From Heliocidaris tuberculata (lineage: Eukaryota; Echinodermata; Echinoidea; Camarodonta; Echinometridae), in contig CM046847.1 of NCBI GenBank assembly GCA_025618425.1, positions 1,658,134 to 1,722,133 of the forward strand: DNA of 64,000 bases, read 5' to 3'. The translations under genes and the position numbers were made by a program. Position 1 is the stretch's first letter. Every line of letters starts with the position of its first letter. The notes beneath the pieces are model-generated. The model did no database searches and was not told where the DNA came from. It saw nothing but the letters and a program-made list of their open reading frames with translations. Shown here piece by piece: positions 34,901 through 46,079 of this stretch.

Positions 34901-37478
34901 AGTGGGTTCTTAACGTGCTAAGGTGGTGACTCTCCTCTACACGGGGCCTCCATTTAACGTCCTATCCGAGGGACGGAGTGTTTTCCACTGTAACATTGCC
35001 TGCGTCTATGAACCAGGGGAGGGGCACGTTAACACACAACGCAGACTTCAGTCATCCGCCCGGGGTGGATTCGAACCCACGATCTTTGGTTTGACAGGCA
35101 GACGCTTTACCGACTGAGCCAACTCGCCTCCTGACCATATGATAGGAATACTCTCTATTGGGTGGAGATGGTGCACATATTGGTCCATACTGTACTAAAC
35201 TTTAAACCCGACACTGTGTTCAAGCTCTGTCTGAATTAAAGTTCAACAAAGGAAGTTAGACTAAGGTCAAAGTTGTCCCTTTGTTTAACATGACTTTACT
35301 TCCTGTGTCTGGTTTGAATGGATCAGTAGAATGTGGGTTATTATATGCTTGAATAGTTCCAATGACGGGAGTAATACAATTCGAGCGATCGCCAATAGGG
35401 TAAAAATGCCCGGATGCAGGTATCGGGGTGCGTTTGCTATGCAATGTGGGACAGCTTTTGTGACCTAGTTACTTCCGGAATCTGACCGGTCGGTGAATGA
35501 CCCGGCGGCCGTGCATAACCTCTCAAATCAGCTTTCCAAGATACGGCTTTGTCATTTAAGTCTCGAACAGAGCCGTCCGCAGCGGGCACCCGTCGTCGCT
35601 TTCTGCCGGACGCCTCCCGGTCGCAAGGCTCAATAACGCTGTAACATTCAGCGGCTCTCCGTACTAGCAATTCCAATTCGAGTTTGCGTTTTCCGTTGCA
35701 TGGAATGCCTCTTTCTGTCAGAAAAGCTTTCAGCTGCAGAACGGTCATATTCTTGAAGTCTTGAGAAACGCTCGCCATGACAATTCTACGATTACCTTAA
35801 CTTTTATTAGATAAGTTTGAAGAAAAATTCCTGAAGTGTGTACCGCGGTTACTGTAACTTAGCAATGCTAAGTTTAGCATCCGTATACACCGGAAGTACA
35901 CAGGTCCCGGAAGTTGAATGAGAATTCGCCAAAAACGGTACATCCGGGCATTTTTACCCTATTGGCGATCGCTCGAATTTGTAAAATGTTAAGAGATGTT
36001 ATTTTGTATTAAACGCTATGTGTATTTGATTTTTATTTATTATTATTATTGATATGATTGTTTCTTTGTAGACATTCCTAGAGTGTGTGAGGCTGAGGAC
36101 CTTTGGACGATATGGACTTCAACAGATCCAGGTGGACACCCACTATCTCAACCTCTACCTCTGGAGATTTGTGTCTGATGAGAAGTAAGCTATTGATAAT
36201 CATTCTGAATTCACCTAGGCCATTCCGCACCTTATTTGCCATCTACAACTGGATTTCAAAAAGCAATAATGGTATAAGATTAGACCAGAAATTCTAAATT
36301 TGTATATTCTTCTTGATTGAGGTCCTGAGAAAATGTCTGTTTTGGGCACACAGAGCATGATGATTTTCCGACACTGCAAGGTAACTTATGGTTGACATTT
36401 ACACAGGACAGTTCCCCCCCCCCCCCTTTCCATACCCTTGTATGGTTAAATATCATCTCGGCTACAACTTGCTAGTGCATCTGCTTTGTACTGTACAAAC
36501 AGTACAGTACAAACAAATGGTTCATGGTTATAGTGCACAGTTAATGTGAATGTCCTGGAAAGATTTCGAAGTGGCTTAGTAGAGGTCCTGTGAACACCCA
36601 TTTTGATCTTTTTATGAATCTTCTTAAGAATATATGAAAGCATCTGATAAATGAATCAAGTTGTGAGGATTGTGCAGTAATGAGTAATCATCACTTTATA
36701 TTTCAGATTGGTACACTTTCTTTTGGATGAGATTGTTGGCAGTGCTGTCCATCGTTGTCTAGATGCAACTCTTATGGAGACTAGTGTAAGTTATAATCCT
36801 TACACTGGAGACCCAGGGCACATATTACATGAATTACTTTAGCATGATATTTAAAATTAGCAAAATTTAGCAAAGCTGTGTGTTTGGAAAACTGTTGATT
36901 GAGAATTTTGTCTTTAGTCTATGTTAAATTTCCTGAATTCTGTCAAAATTAAATTCTTGAATATAATTTTGCATTCTTAGATATAGTCTCAGGTTCTCAA
37001 TTCAGCCAAGGTGCTACAGTGATTTTTGTATTTATTAAATCATGCTAAATCATATCAGTCTATTTCTTTGCTAAGGAATAAATTACTACAAAAAAGAATC
37101 TAACCGGGAAAGATTGTATGCTTGGTGTTCTATGAAAGAGATTAGGATTATCATCTAGTGAGATTCAGGAATTATAAATTGGTTGAGAATCAAGTTTAGT
37201 AATATTAGAGCCAGGGGTTGGGGATTGCATAATGTGTAAGTTATTGGAAATACTCGCATTTTAAAACATCGGGGGATTTTGTCCAAATCAGATTTTTTTT
37301 TTTTTGTTCACTTTGCATCTTTTTACCTAAATTACCTTTCATATATGTTTACAAGATAGTTGTTATAAATGTATTTCTCTCTTTGATATTCCTCTCTTTT
37401 ATATGAAATATTAAAATAATATTTTGTTTTATTTCTTTCTCTGTACAGATTGTAGAAGTTATCTGTGAGCGGGGATGA
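22391..37478 (+). CDS. VPS51: VPS51, GARP/EARP tethering complex subunit (19 exons)
   Basis: Coding exons: 22391-22610, 22936-23021, 23409-23564, 24189-24262, 24827-24959, 25417-25505, 25904-26069, 26539-26642, 27048-27159, 28305-28485, 30088-30227, 30810-30932, 31362-31466, 31915-32055, 33033-33262, 34306-34432, 36072-36184, 36707-36785, 37449-37478. All are bounded by AG/GT and join in frame to 2409 bases (802 residues; human VPS51 is about 782). Residues 15-160 form the Vps51/Exo84/Cog1-type helical N-terminus, including [20 protein letters not shown] and [13 protein letters not shown]. Residues 267-300 are an acidic disordered linker. Later landmarks are [64 protein letters not shown] and the C-terminal [12 protein letters not shown]51 joins VPS52 and VPS53 with VPS54 (GARP, endosome-to-trans-Golgi) or VPS50 (EARP, recycling), and its N-terminus contacts syntaxin 6. 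The start was chosen because the upstream ATG closes at once. Confidence 0.97.
23578..23762. mobile_element. MITE in VPS51 intron 3
   Basis: It starts 14 bases after the exon 3 donor. Ends AAACCAGAAATTTTTGCG and, inverted, AAACTAGAAAATTTTGCG face each other, with inverted CGCAAAAGTTT-type motifs inside. Noncoding. It separates exon 3 from the decayed copies of its own 3' end. Confidence 0.6.
23781..23968 (+). repeat. Decayed tandem copies of the VPS51 exon 3 3' end
   Basis: The exon 3 terminus GGTGTCCATTCCCTTCTCAA recurs as GGTGTCATTTCCCTTCTCAA (23785), GGTATCCATTCCCTTCTCAA (23862) and GGTATCCATTCTGCTCTCAA (23942), spaced about 77-80 bp, with intervening GTCAGCACATAACTACAA segments also repeated. 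The donor GG/GTAAG has changed to ATTAAG or ATTACG in the copies, so they should not splice. Confidence 0.8.
24365..24565 (+). mobile_element. Degenerate tRNA-derived SINE in intron 4
   Basis: GAGCACTGTGATATAATGG and GAGTTTGAGTCC correspond to the head and B-box of the SINE at 8281-8690 (GAGCACTGTGGTATATTGG, GGTTCGATCC), followed by the shared GACAAGGCATTTTGTC / GGACAAAATG region. Confidence 0.55.
25555..25800. repeat. Interspersed repeat in intron 6
   Basis: A GTCTCGCCTGCGTAGCCGAG hairpin-like start and clustered AAGGTCAAGTTCA / AAGGTCAAAAGGTCAATG motifs resemble dispersed repeats of marine invertebrates. I cannot delimit the ends. Confidence 0.35.
27837..28108. mobile_element. Inverted repeat, 83-bp arms, in intron 9
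   Basis: Arms 27837-27919 and 28026-28108 differ at only about two positions (core CACCATGTGGGAGCCTCTGT) around a 106-bp loop. If transcribed with VPS51 the intron would form a long hairpin. Spurious ORFs here are reflections of the two arms. Confidence 0.8.
28680..29790. mobile_element. Probable inverted-repeat element around the 170-bp repeats, intron 10
   Basis: CAAGCAGACGACGTCCCATAA (about 28834) is mirrored by TTATGGGACATCGTCTGCTTG (about 29575), and both lie next to GACGTCA motifs with further weak inverted similarity outward. The tandem repeats at 29041-29474 occupy the interior. Ends are not defined. Confidence 0.45.
29041..29474. repeat. 170-bp tandem repeat, two full copies and one deleted copy
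   Basis: Copies at 29041-29210 and 29305-29474 appear identical. The middle unit (29211-29304) has lost 76 bp after CCCTCATT. The identity of the outer copies implies a recent expansion or gene conversion. Confidence 0.85.
33468..33666. mobile_element. Palindromic MITE in intron 15
   Basis: ACTATTAATACATGGTTG at the left is mirrored by CAACCATGTATTAATAGT at the right. The arms continue inward through TGTGTTAGTGCGATC and CAACACA motifs for about 75 bp. The centre is a CTCGGCTACGCCTCG segment with GTGTGTTAGTACACCACGAT repeated. Confidence 0.75.
34406..34620 (+). repeat. 82-bp tandem duplication of the VPS51 exon 16 3' end and donor
   Basis: 34406-34487 covers the last 27 bases of exon 16, its donor and 55 intron bases. 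The next 82 bases (34488-34569) are an identical copy with an intact AAG/GTAACT donor. A third, diverged and shortened copy begins at 34570, where the donor has become CTAAGTAAC. Splicing at the second donor would read through an in-frame TGA (34457-34459). Confidence 0.9.
34734..35131 (-). mobile_element. Full-length tRNA-derived SINE in intron 16
   Basis: The minus-strand head is tRNA-like: A box TGGCTCAGTCGG and B box GGTTCGAATCC, spaced as in a tRNA. A structured body and a (AAT)n tail (34734-34755) follow. A 9-bp duplication TGACCATAT flanks it (34725-34733, 35132-35140). Confidence 0.9.
35378..35979 (-). mobile_element. DNA transposon derivative with perfect 39-bp inverted ends
   Basis: 35378-35416 and 35941-35979 are exact reverse complements (outer part AATTCGAGCGATCGCCAATA). 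The 602-bp element sits antisense in VPS51 intron 16 and holds one intact ORF with a SAP domain. The ends' perfection suggests recent movement. No clear target duplication is visible; the superfamily is not determined. Confidence 0.85.
35437..35778 (-). CDS. SAP-domain protein encoded within the transposon derivative
   Basis: This intact 113-codon frame begins with an ATG 163 bases inside the right inverted end and stops 21 bases inside the left one. Residues 11-42 fit a SAP DNA-binding motif ([16 protein letters not shown], then [14 protein letters not shown]): two short helices around a Gly, with the usual hydrophobic spacing. A basic KRRRVP segment follows at about 59-64. Many invertebrate transposon-borne proteins start with such a SAP motif and continue into SWIM or YqaJ-like domains. 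Those are absent here, so this may be the N-terminal part of a larger parental protein, possibly able to bind element ends. Expression is unproven. Confidence 0.6.
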   Translation of the reverse strand: MASVSQDFKNMTVLQLKAFLTERGIPCNGKRKLELELLVRRAAECYSVIEPCDREASGRKRRRVPAADGSVRDLNDKAVSWKADLRGYARPPGHSPTGQIPEVTRSQKLSHIA

Positions 37479-38460
37479 GACCAGCTCTAAGTGCAATCAT
37501 GAATGTATCAAATGTATGATATATGACGACATCTTGTGGTAACAGATAATGTCCATACTCTGAAGCATTTGCCAATTGTATATTGTGGAAGAAGTTGTTA
37601 TATTTTTATGTCATGTTGTCCATTTTCAGAAATATCTGCCAGTCGTATATTATGGATGAATTTCTTATCATGAAAGTATAATTTTCGATTTTTTTTTTTA
37701 ATTTTATGTCATTAATTATGAATGACTATATTAATGGTGATTACTTGGACAAGATGGCCTATAAGTTTATTTATAGCCAACAGCTTGATACTGTAATGGT
37801 GAATAGGTCTATCATTGTATTTATTTTGTAACCTGTAATGTATTCTGTTTATTCATTTTTCTGCCTACAATTTCTTAAGATTTCAACCCATGTACAGTAT
37901 TGTTATTCCCCCCCAAAAAAAAAAAAATCGTTAATCAGTCAATATTTGTTTCATATTAGATAGCAAGGTACTCTCAATTCTAAACACTTTCAAATATTTT
38001 TTGTAGATTTGATTTACCAGTAATAGATTAAAGTAATTAATGTCAACTAGAAGTCTCTATTTTATCAGTTATATCCTTTATCTTAGTAACCCCTGTCAAG
38101 CTATGTATGCTGCTACATAAACAAATATGCTACTAGCATCAGAAATACATGAAATATTGAATTATACAGTTATGAGTGGTGAACATGAACTAAGGGAACT
38201 TCTTGCGATCCAACCTTCTGACAATGAATGAAGACTTATATTAATACTCAACACCATTCTCTGTCTAACTACATACATACATACAGTATTCATGCATATG
38301 TACTATGGTGATGATATGAAGAAGAGGGTTTAATATCACAATATTTTATAACCTGTCCAGGTACTAGCATTGATAATTAAGTAAGATTTTTAAAGTTGAT
38401 ATGTAACAAAGTACAGTCAAAACTGTTTTAGTGGAAACATCTCAATAAAAGCTACCAGTC
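37479..38460 (+). other. VPS51: VPS51 3' flank / 3' UTR with candidate poly(A) signals
   Basis: After the TGA there is AT-rich sequence. Candidate signals are ATTAAA at 38027-38032 and AATAAA at 38444-38449. No choice between them is possible from sequence alone. Confidence 0.45.
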
Positions 38461-38611
38461 AATAATGCCCACTTAACTCTTTACCTGCTTTGGTCGACCA
38501 ATGGAACAAACAGGACTGCCACAGTCAACTTTTGGCACAATACAGTGTACATGTATAATATACTCTCAATAATGTGACAGTCCAGCGTTTCAATCCATGG
38601 GAAATACAGAG

Positions 38612-39125
38612 TTAAAGGGAAAGTCCACCCTGATAAAAGAAGCAGATCATTGAAAGTTTAAGCAAAGTCCGATAAGAAATAAGAAAGTTAATGAATTTTT
38701 AGAGTTGTAATCAATCAGACATAAATTGGCAACTTTATGACAAATCTTGCGAGCTCCTCTCCCATTTGCTTCGTACACGAAAATTGATAAATTTTCATTT
38801 TCTTTGTTTTTGATGGGGGAATAGATATGTATCATACAGGTTTTGTGTAAAAGCATATATGACATACTTATATCTAGGGTGCATGTATGATAAAATATAT
38901 TTGTTTTGAGAGAAAATGGAAATTTACGATTTTTTTTTTTTTCAGTACAGAGCAAATGGGAGATGAGCTTGCAGTATACGTCATGGAGTTGCCAATTTGT
39001 GACTGATTGATTACAACTTTAAAATTTCATACCTTTCTTATTTCTTATCAGATTTTGCTCAAATTTTCACTGATCTGTTTCTTTAGATTTTATGCTTCTT
39101 TTAAAATCAAGGTTTTACCTTTAGA
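38612..39125. mobile_element. Foldback element with long inverted arms
   Basis: It runs from TTAAAGGGAAAGTCCACCCTG to an inverted relic ending ACCTTTAGA. Arms of about 150 bp mirror each other (for example TTGTAATCAATCAGACA against TGACTGATTGATTACAA). It resembles the AAAGGGCAATCCAACC elements at 10842 and 48671. Confidence 0.65.
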
Positions 39126-39142
39126 GGGGAAGTCCACCCTGG

Positions 39143-39464
39143 CGGGTGTTTCATAAAGCTGTTCCTAAAGTTACGCATGACTTTACGAATGACTTAAATA
39201 TGACAAGCCAAATGGGATTCTCAATCATTTTTAACTGCATCAACTAAAATTGAACCGTGCAGATGTAGATTAACATTCTTATTATGACAAACATGTTTTA
39301 ATGCAGAGTATATGTTTTTTGCAATAATTTAATTGAGATTATTGGTAATACAGTCACACTTTGTTAAAAGATCAGGAAAAACTTTGGGCATCCTATCTGG
39401 CACTTAATATTCAAATCGTTCGTAAAGTCATGCATAACTTACGAACAGCTTTATGAAACACCCC
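39143..39464. mobile_element. MITE with GGGTGTTTCATAAAGC ends
   Basis: GGGTGTTTCATAAAGCTGTTC is mirrored by GAACAGCTTTATGAAACACCC, and the inverted similarity extends inward through TTACGCATGACTTTACGAA. No ORF. Confidence 0.75.
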
Positions 39465-40029
39465 ACTGGTAGTTTTGCAAAACATTAATGTATGTGTTCC
39501 ACCCTCAACCCAGATACAGTAAATGTTTACTGATTGGAAAAGATTCTATGAATACTTCAGCACCTTCTCATGCAAGTTGGGCTAGAGCTGATGAAATAAA
39601 CCGAGTACTTTGTATTTATGCCCAGTAGAGTATACTGTTACCGTCATACTTGTGGATGTTTTGTGAAGCCGTTAGCATCTCCCAAGCCCGCAGATAATGT
39701 GAATTATTATTATGTAAGAAAAGGACAGCAAAGTGTTTTGAGTTGATACATTTTGTTCATAACTGTGTCAACAAACTTACCGGTATATGAAAAATATATA
39801 CATATATATATTGAGAGATGATTATGGCATTAAAGTGAATTATTATAATGTAATGTAATGCTATTGATGTGCTTCCTTCAGTATATGTCATGAGTGATCA
39901 TCTCGTCATACCTTCCATATCACTTCAGTTCACCCCCCCCCCCCATCTTTAAGTTGGAGTGGGGGAGGGGGGGGGTGATCTAGATTATACTGCCACATCG
40001 CATGAGGAGCCTTGTTCACAAATAACATA

Positions 40030-41116
40030 GGCCCATATTCTCGAAAATGGCTTAAGCTTAACCCTAAAAGGGCCGGGATATTTTGGCTATGCCACAGCCG
40101 GGAGGGGGGGGGAATCCACCCCCCCCCCCGAGACCTCGACCGTCAACCGCGCGATCGCGCCGAAAATCGGCACGCACGTCGTCCACAACATAATCTACAA
40201 AACTGTGTAGTTGAATGCTCCAAAATTATTTCACATTAATTAATTATGCTAATTTATGCATGAAATCAAAATTTTGCTCTAAATCATTAAATAAAGCTCA
40301 AAAAATACTAATTTTTGGTCTAGTCATTCTAGTATTCTTAGCAAATATACTTGAAAAAAATTCGGTATCAAATTTGATTTCTTATGTATTTTATTGTATT
40401 TTAAATTTCTTATGTATTTCTTCTTTTTTTTTTTACCTTTTGTTTTTTATTGTTTTTTTGATGAAATTTGTCGGGGACACTTTTACGATCATAAACAGCA
40501 TAAAATAAATTAATTTTAATCAGTAAATGTAAAAATATTCATAGATTTCTAAATTTTGGCTGAAAACACATTTTGTATTGAAATTATACATGAAATCACA
40601 TTTTTGAGCAATTTTTGGTCCGACGTGCAAGTACGAAATGTTGAGTAACTTCGGAACCGCATGCCTGGACATCGCGAATAAAATTATGGTCTCAAAAGAT
40701 GCGTGAGATTCGAAAGAAAAAAGTCATGAAACGCCGCGGTGACTGCTTTGCGCGTTGCGGACATATCGCGAGAAATGTCTAGGGGGGGGGTGGATTCCAC
40801 CCCCCCCCCCCGGCCCTTTTAGGGTTAACTTAGGCCACTGATTTATGGAAGGCCATTCGTCAACCCCTTAGGTTTTGTATAAATTACCACATTTTATGTA
40901 ACAAAATGAAGAAACCAAATTATTTTCTGGCATGAAATGAGCATCAGAAATTAATTTTATCATGTCGGTTTTTGTATTTGAATTTAGTCCCAGAACTATG
41001 GTGATTTTGTAGGATTGAAATAGGGTGACATTAATTTTGGCTCTCCATAATTCGGTGGGCTAAATCTACACACTTAGGCAGGGGCTTAAGTTAGGCGCCT
41101 TTCGAGAATACGGGCC
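40030..41116. mobile_element. GGCCCGTATTCTCG-family element, copy 2, invaded
   Basis: The ends GGCCCATATTCTCGAAA / TTTCGAGAATACGGGCC are flanked by ATA on both sides (40027-40029, 41117-41119). Removing the nested element leaves about 320 bp that align with copies 1 and 3. Confidence 0.85.
40062..40824. mobile_element. piggyBac-like non-autonomous element nested in copy 2
   Basis: The ends CCCTAAAAGGGCCGGG / CCGGCCCTTTTAGGG (inverted) lie between two TTAA sites (40058-40061, 40825-40828). Other family copies have a single uninterrupted TTAA there. TTAA targeting and CCC...GGG ends are piggyBac features. Subterminal GGATTCCACCCC / G-tract palindromes occur at both ends. The interior is noncoding. 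Confidence 0.85.
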
Positions 41117-41466
41117 ATAGTTAACTAGCGTTTAAAAATCTGAGGCAAAATAAAAACACTTTCATGTGTAAATGAATAGCAATTGGGGATGAAATAGAAG
41201 TGGAAATAGAAGCAGGGGAGTGAAATAGGCAAGAGAGAGGGGGAGAAGGGAGAGAGGAAGGAAGAGAAAGAGGGAGGGAGAAAGATAAGGAGTTGGGAAA
41301 GAGTTGGGAGAAGGGAAAGGAATTATATTAAATAAGAAAAATATTAAGTGTTGTTCCAGAACATATGATTTTCCTACATATCTTTGATTTTTTATAGTTG
41401 TATAGGGTTTCAGAGTGTATTGCCTAAGCCTCACATTGTATTGCACCAGTCACTTCTTCAGATATA

Positions 41467-42506
41467 CAGTGCGTCCCAGAAAAAATGAAACCCTAAAACA
41501 AAGGGTTAATGTGACCACATTATGTGTTCGATGACAATAACTATATATTTTCCATAAACTAGGAGTATTATGCTTTTAAATGATACCTTGATGGCATCCA
41601 TCCGTACATGCTTTACCGAGCAGCAGCATTTTGAAAATGACATGTAAAAACTCAGTTGTGCCGGATTTGGGTAAAACAATGAAAACTTTAGGATCACATG
41701 CGATGACCCAAATTTAACATGACTTTTAAAACAATATGAGAAGACTGTTTTCATCTGTTTCTTTCAATAATGAGGGTAAGATAATGCCCTTATCATAAAA
41801 TAAAGGATGGTCATTGTTAGGGGTAGAAAAGGGCATTGTTTTGTATTGAAATGGTACCTGCAATCGAAATAAAAGACTTTTTTTTTTTTTCATTTTTCTG
41901 AACTGAAATTTCTTTTAAAAACAAAGCAGACAAAAAGGTGATATTTTTCATGAAAGTAAAGTAAGTGACACTTTCCATTGTCATCAAATGAAAATACAAG
42001 GTAGAAGGGTCTCATAAGGCAGAAAGAAATATCAAGATTATGGCAATTTCCCACCTCAGGAGGGGCACCTTTTCCATCACAGGAAGGGCACTTTTTCATC
42101 TGTTAAGTGATATTTATTGATATTGGAAATTTTAGGGGCGTATGCCCCTGCCGCCACTAGAAATTGGTTATTGACCCTTATTTTATAAATTTCTGATTGA
42201 ATTTATGCAATCACACAATGGAATTTCACGTATCATATTTCTTAAAGCTGGTATTTCAATTTAGTCATTTTGCATGTGATCCTAACGTTTTCACTGTTTT
42301 ACCCAAATCCGGCACAACCGAGTTTTTACATGTCATTTTCAAAGTGCTGCTGCTCGGTAAAGCATGTACGGATGTATGCCATCAAGGTATCATTTAAAAG
42401 CATAATAATTCTAGTATATGGAAAGTAGATAATTTTTGTCATAAAGCACATAGTGTGGTCACAATAAACCTTTATTTTAAGGTTTGGTTTTTTCTGGGAC
42501 GCACTG
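41467..42506. mobile_element. Long-inverted-repeat, TA-flanked (mariner-like) element
   Basis: CAGTGCGTCCCAGAAAAAA is mirrored by TTTTTTCTGGGACGCACTG between TA dinucleotides. The arms extend almost 290 bp each (about 41467-41760 and 42215-42506), including CATGTAAAAACTCAGTTGTG and its mirror. The 450-bp centre encodes nothing recognisable. A decayed relative lies at about 56040-56240. Confidence 0.85.
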
Positions 42507-42509
42507 TAT

Positions 42510-43189
42510 ATATATTTTTAATCAAATTACGTTGATACGAACTGAAATGTATAAACTTTTACCAATCATTAGCTCTGCTCCATAGATGCTTCCCATTAGC
42601 ATCGTATCCAGGTATCGTACACAGATGTCTATTTCACTTCACTAGTTATTCAAATGTGCCTTTTCTCTAATAACTTGAAATGTGATACTACTGAGGCAAA
42701 AAAAAATGCGAACATTTAATCCATATAGTTTTCAATTTCAGTTTATTGTTGATGTTTCACATTTCACATCACAACAAGAATGATATATTGAATTGACTAT
42801 AAGAGTGCAATGTGGTTCAGCAAAAATATTACGAACATAACATGCACAACATTTATTTTCCTGAGCTTAAGAACAAATCAGTGTAAATCAGTAAAATCAA
42901 ATCTAATTCTAGGGGGGAAAAAATTGTGTAATATTTACATTATGTAGGTCAATTAATATTACCTGAACCCAATTGTATAAAGATGCATAAGACCATTAAT
43001 TTGATGTGAAAATATCCAGTTGCTCTCTTATCGGAAATTGGACTTTAACAAGAGAAATTCTGACATATTTTACTGCATTTGCTTTTCATTTCTTTTATTA
43101 CAGTATCTCTTCTTTAACTTTCTATAATTCATTCAATATTTGACATTTTTAATCACACATATGAATACAGAATACAAAAATACATGATC

Positions 43190-43228
<39 letters not shown>

Positions 43229-46075
43229 GGATGTATCACATGCGATCACCCATAGTACCTGTATATTTTCAGATCAAGGAAATTATGGATAGTAAGATAT
43301 GTATGTAGATTAGCTTTGAATATTCATTATGTACCCAGCATATGATTTTATCTTGTACATTCAGCATGCATTACGTTGATATGGGTTTGTGTTTAATTCT
43401 GTTCAGTTAATCACTTTATTGCATGGAACTACGTTTCCTTCAGCTTCATTCATCTACATAACAATATTTTTTATTTATTTATTTTATTTATTTAATATCT
43501 TCTTTATAAAAAGCAGGGTAGTCCTTTTCAAGCCGCAATGCCTGCTTTCCAAGGGAGCCCTGCTGTGAATAAAGTTTTAAATGATAATAAATGCATGTAT
43601 CAATAAGATTAAATACCACTTAAATATAATATGGTACACTGAATGGATGAGAAACAAAAATATTGGTTAAAGATCAAATACATGTTAATTAAAAATCATG
43701 TAAAACTAAAGCGAAAGGAACTAAATTGCAGCATGATTTTACAGTATCACTAAGAACGTTTCAGGATCAGAATCTTACAAAATTCTCATAATAGTGCCCC
43801 CACCCCCTCCTCTTTCAAATAGTGAGAAAGTAACAAAAAGAAAGAAAAAAAGAAGAAAAAGGAGAGGAGAACGCAATGTGGGAAGGAAGATAATAAAACC
43901 CTCTCCCGCACTCGATGATCTTGTTTTCCAGTATTTCATCTACCTGATTAGACTGGTACCCCCACCTCCATGATACCACTACCCCTCGATCAATGTCTGG
44001 ATCCAATCTCTTTGATCCAAGCTCTTTGATCCAAGCTCTGTGATCCATGCTACACCGCTGCTTACATGTCATGCATAGATATCGAAGAAATAAAGAAGAA
44101 TACATTTTAACTTCATTTTCATTGAGAGTACTTCAAATCCTAATAAATTTGCAAAGATGACATCCCATAAATGATGAGTAGGCCTTTGTGTTATAAATCA
44201 ACCATCATCAATATAAAATTTAATACAAAGAGGTCTCAATGTGGGTTATGAACAAAGAAAACTCGAAGCGACCAATCTCTCAATGCATACCAGGTAGAGA
44301 CGATTAGGTTTCACTCTACCACCGGGTATAGCAAATCGACTGGTAGTATAATCCATTGTGCTCAGCCTCCATCTATATGCCTGTCGAGGTTTCCTGGTTA
44401 TATCAGGGAGATTCAACAGATGTTAAAATTCGTTAAGGAGGAATAGATTTACGGAATTACAAGTTTTTTAGAATATTGAAATGATTTATGTGAATATCGA
44501 TTACCTGGTAAAAGAATGCCACGTAAGCAGCACAATCATTCGTTTCGTTTGATTGATTGTCTAAAATGTGCACCGAATCCCATATTATGAAGAAAACGGT
44601 AATATACTTTCATCATGCAGAAAACAAACGTTATAATTCAAAGTTTACCCAATAGGCTGTTGATTCTAAGCTCCTTGGATCACGAACTGAATATCTGAAA
44701 ATTCAAAATCATGATTAAAAATATTTCAATTATTTTGTCATTAATTTTACTGTACGTTGCTTTCCTTTTGATTTCTTGATCTGTATGCCCTAAATCAGTT
44801 ACAAAATGATTTTTGATGCATGTGCCAAATGAAATATGGAGAAAAAAACATTTTTTAATCGCCACATAAAGTTAACTTACAGGTAAAAGAAATAAAATGA
44901 GTGACAAAATGAATTATGAGGTAAAGATATAGTCCATTATAAATCAAAATAAATTTACATACTTGGAAAGCAGAGTGCTTTCAGACAAGTAGTGCTTGAC
45001 AGTATATGAGAGCCCTTATAATTCAGAAAAACATATTTTTAAAGGGTTATAATTACACGTTAACAACAACAATAACACAAAATGTTTGAAAGTATATGGA
45101 AATTGTTTGCGCAGATATCACATCATTAATTTTGTACCCGTTGTGGCATTTTTTTGTTGTAATGATTGGATATGAAGCTATGTGGAATGTCTTTTGAAGA
45201 AGGTGGCGCAAAAAAGGGAAGCGAGAGTGTCATAATCTCCCCCCCCCCCCCCCCCCGACTTTCAAAGTATCTTTCAGCTGTAGCCTGTTCCCACACACGG
45301 AAAAGATTTGTATTACTCATCAATATAATGTTACTGAGTTTAATATAATTAAACCAATTCTTAGAAATCAGGGTTGTTTTTATTCAACTTTTGACAACAA
45401 GGATTGATTGAGAGCACTGAACTAAAACTGACTTTCATTTCAGATGATTTATGTGCAGTTTAACTGATGACGTAGGCCTGGATTAGTTCACCCGTTGTCT
45501 ACGTCACCAGATGTTAAAATGCTAGGAAGCTTTAATACATTATGCTAGATCATCGCCCCTTCGACTGTAAGCCGTGGGAATCTACATGCACGCGTATTGT
45601 GTTGCAAAACAATATAAGGAACAAATGTGCATTAAAAAAAACACATTTATATCAGTAATTATTAGGCTCTTTCAAAAACAGAGTTTTGAGTAAAGAAAAC
45701 ATCAGCACCACATTTTGTGAAAACGTCAGCACTTCAATTATTGAAAACACCAGCATTTTACTTTGTGTTTTTAATCAAGGTTTTATTTTGTGTAAACATT
45801 AGCATTTCATATAGAAACAACAAAACATCCAAATTCGTATTGGATTTTCAAAAAATATTGTTTACCAGAAATATTTAAATTCATTTGTTACTTATATGAC
45901 AAACATTTTCAGCAGTATCAAACATTAAGTATGATACAAACAAAACTTAACCACCGGCGTACCGATAAATTATAGCCTTTTAGTTATCAGATTTTACTGA
46001 TATGTTATCTCATCTTGATGGTATTTAAAAGAGAAAAAAAATGTCTCTGGAAGACAATCACTACTTCTGGGTTAT
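42510..46075. other. Intergenic, no gene seen
   Basis: AT-rich. A (TA)n tract lies at 43194-43223, a SINE- or MITE-like TTTATTTA-rich segment at about 43470-43600, three CTTTGATCCAAG units at 44010-44050, and a C tract at about 45239-45256. Confidence 0.4.
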
Positions 46076-46079
46076 TGCA

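Noticed and set aside
35437..35778. SAP ORF as an alternative VPS51 exon
   Set aside because: It lies on the opposite strand and inside an element with perfect inverted ends.
43815..44105. 96-codon minus-strand ORF
   Set aside because: Contains short CTTTGATCCAAG repeats, no domain and no splice context; likely chance.
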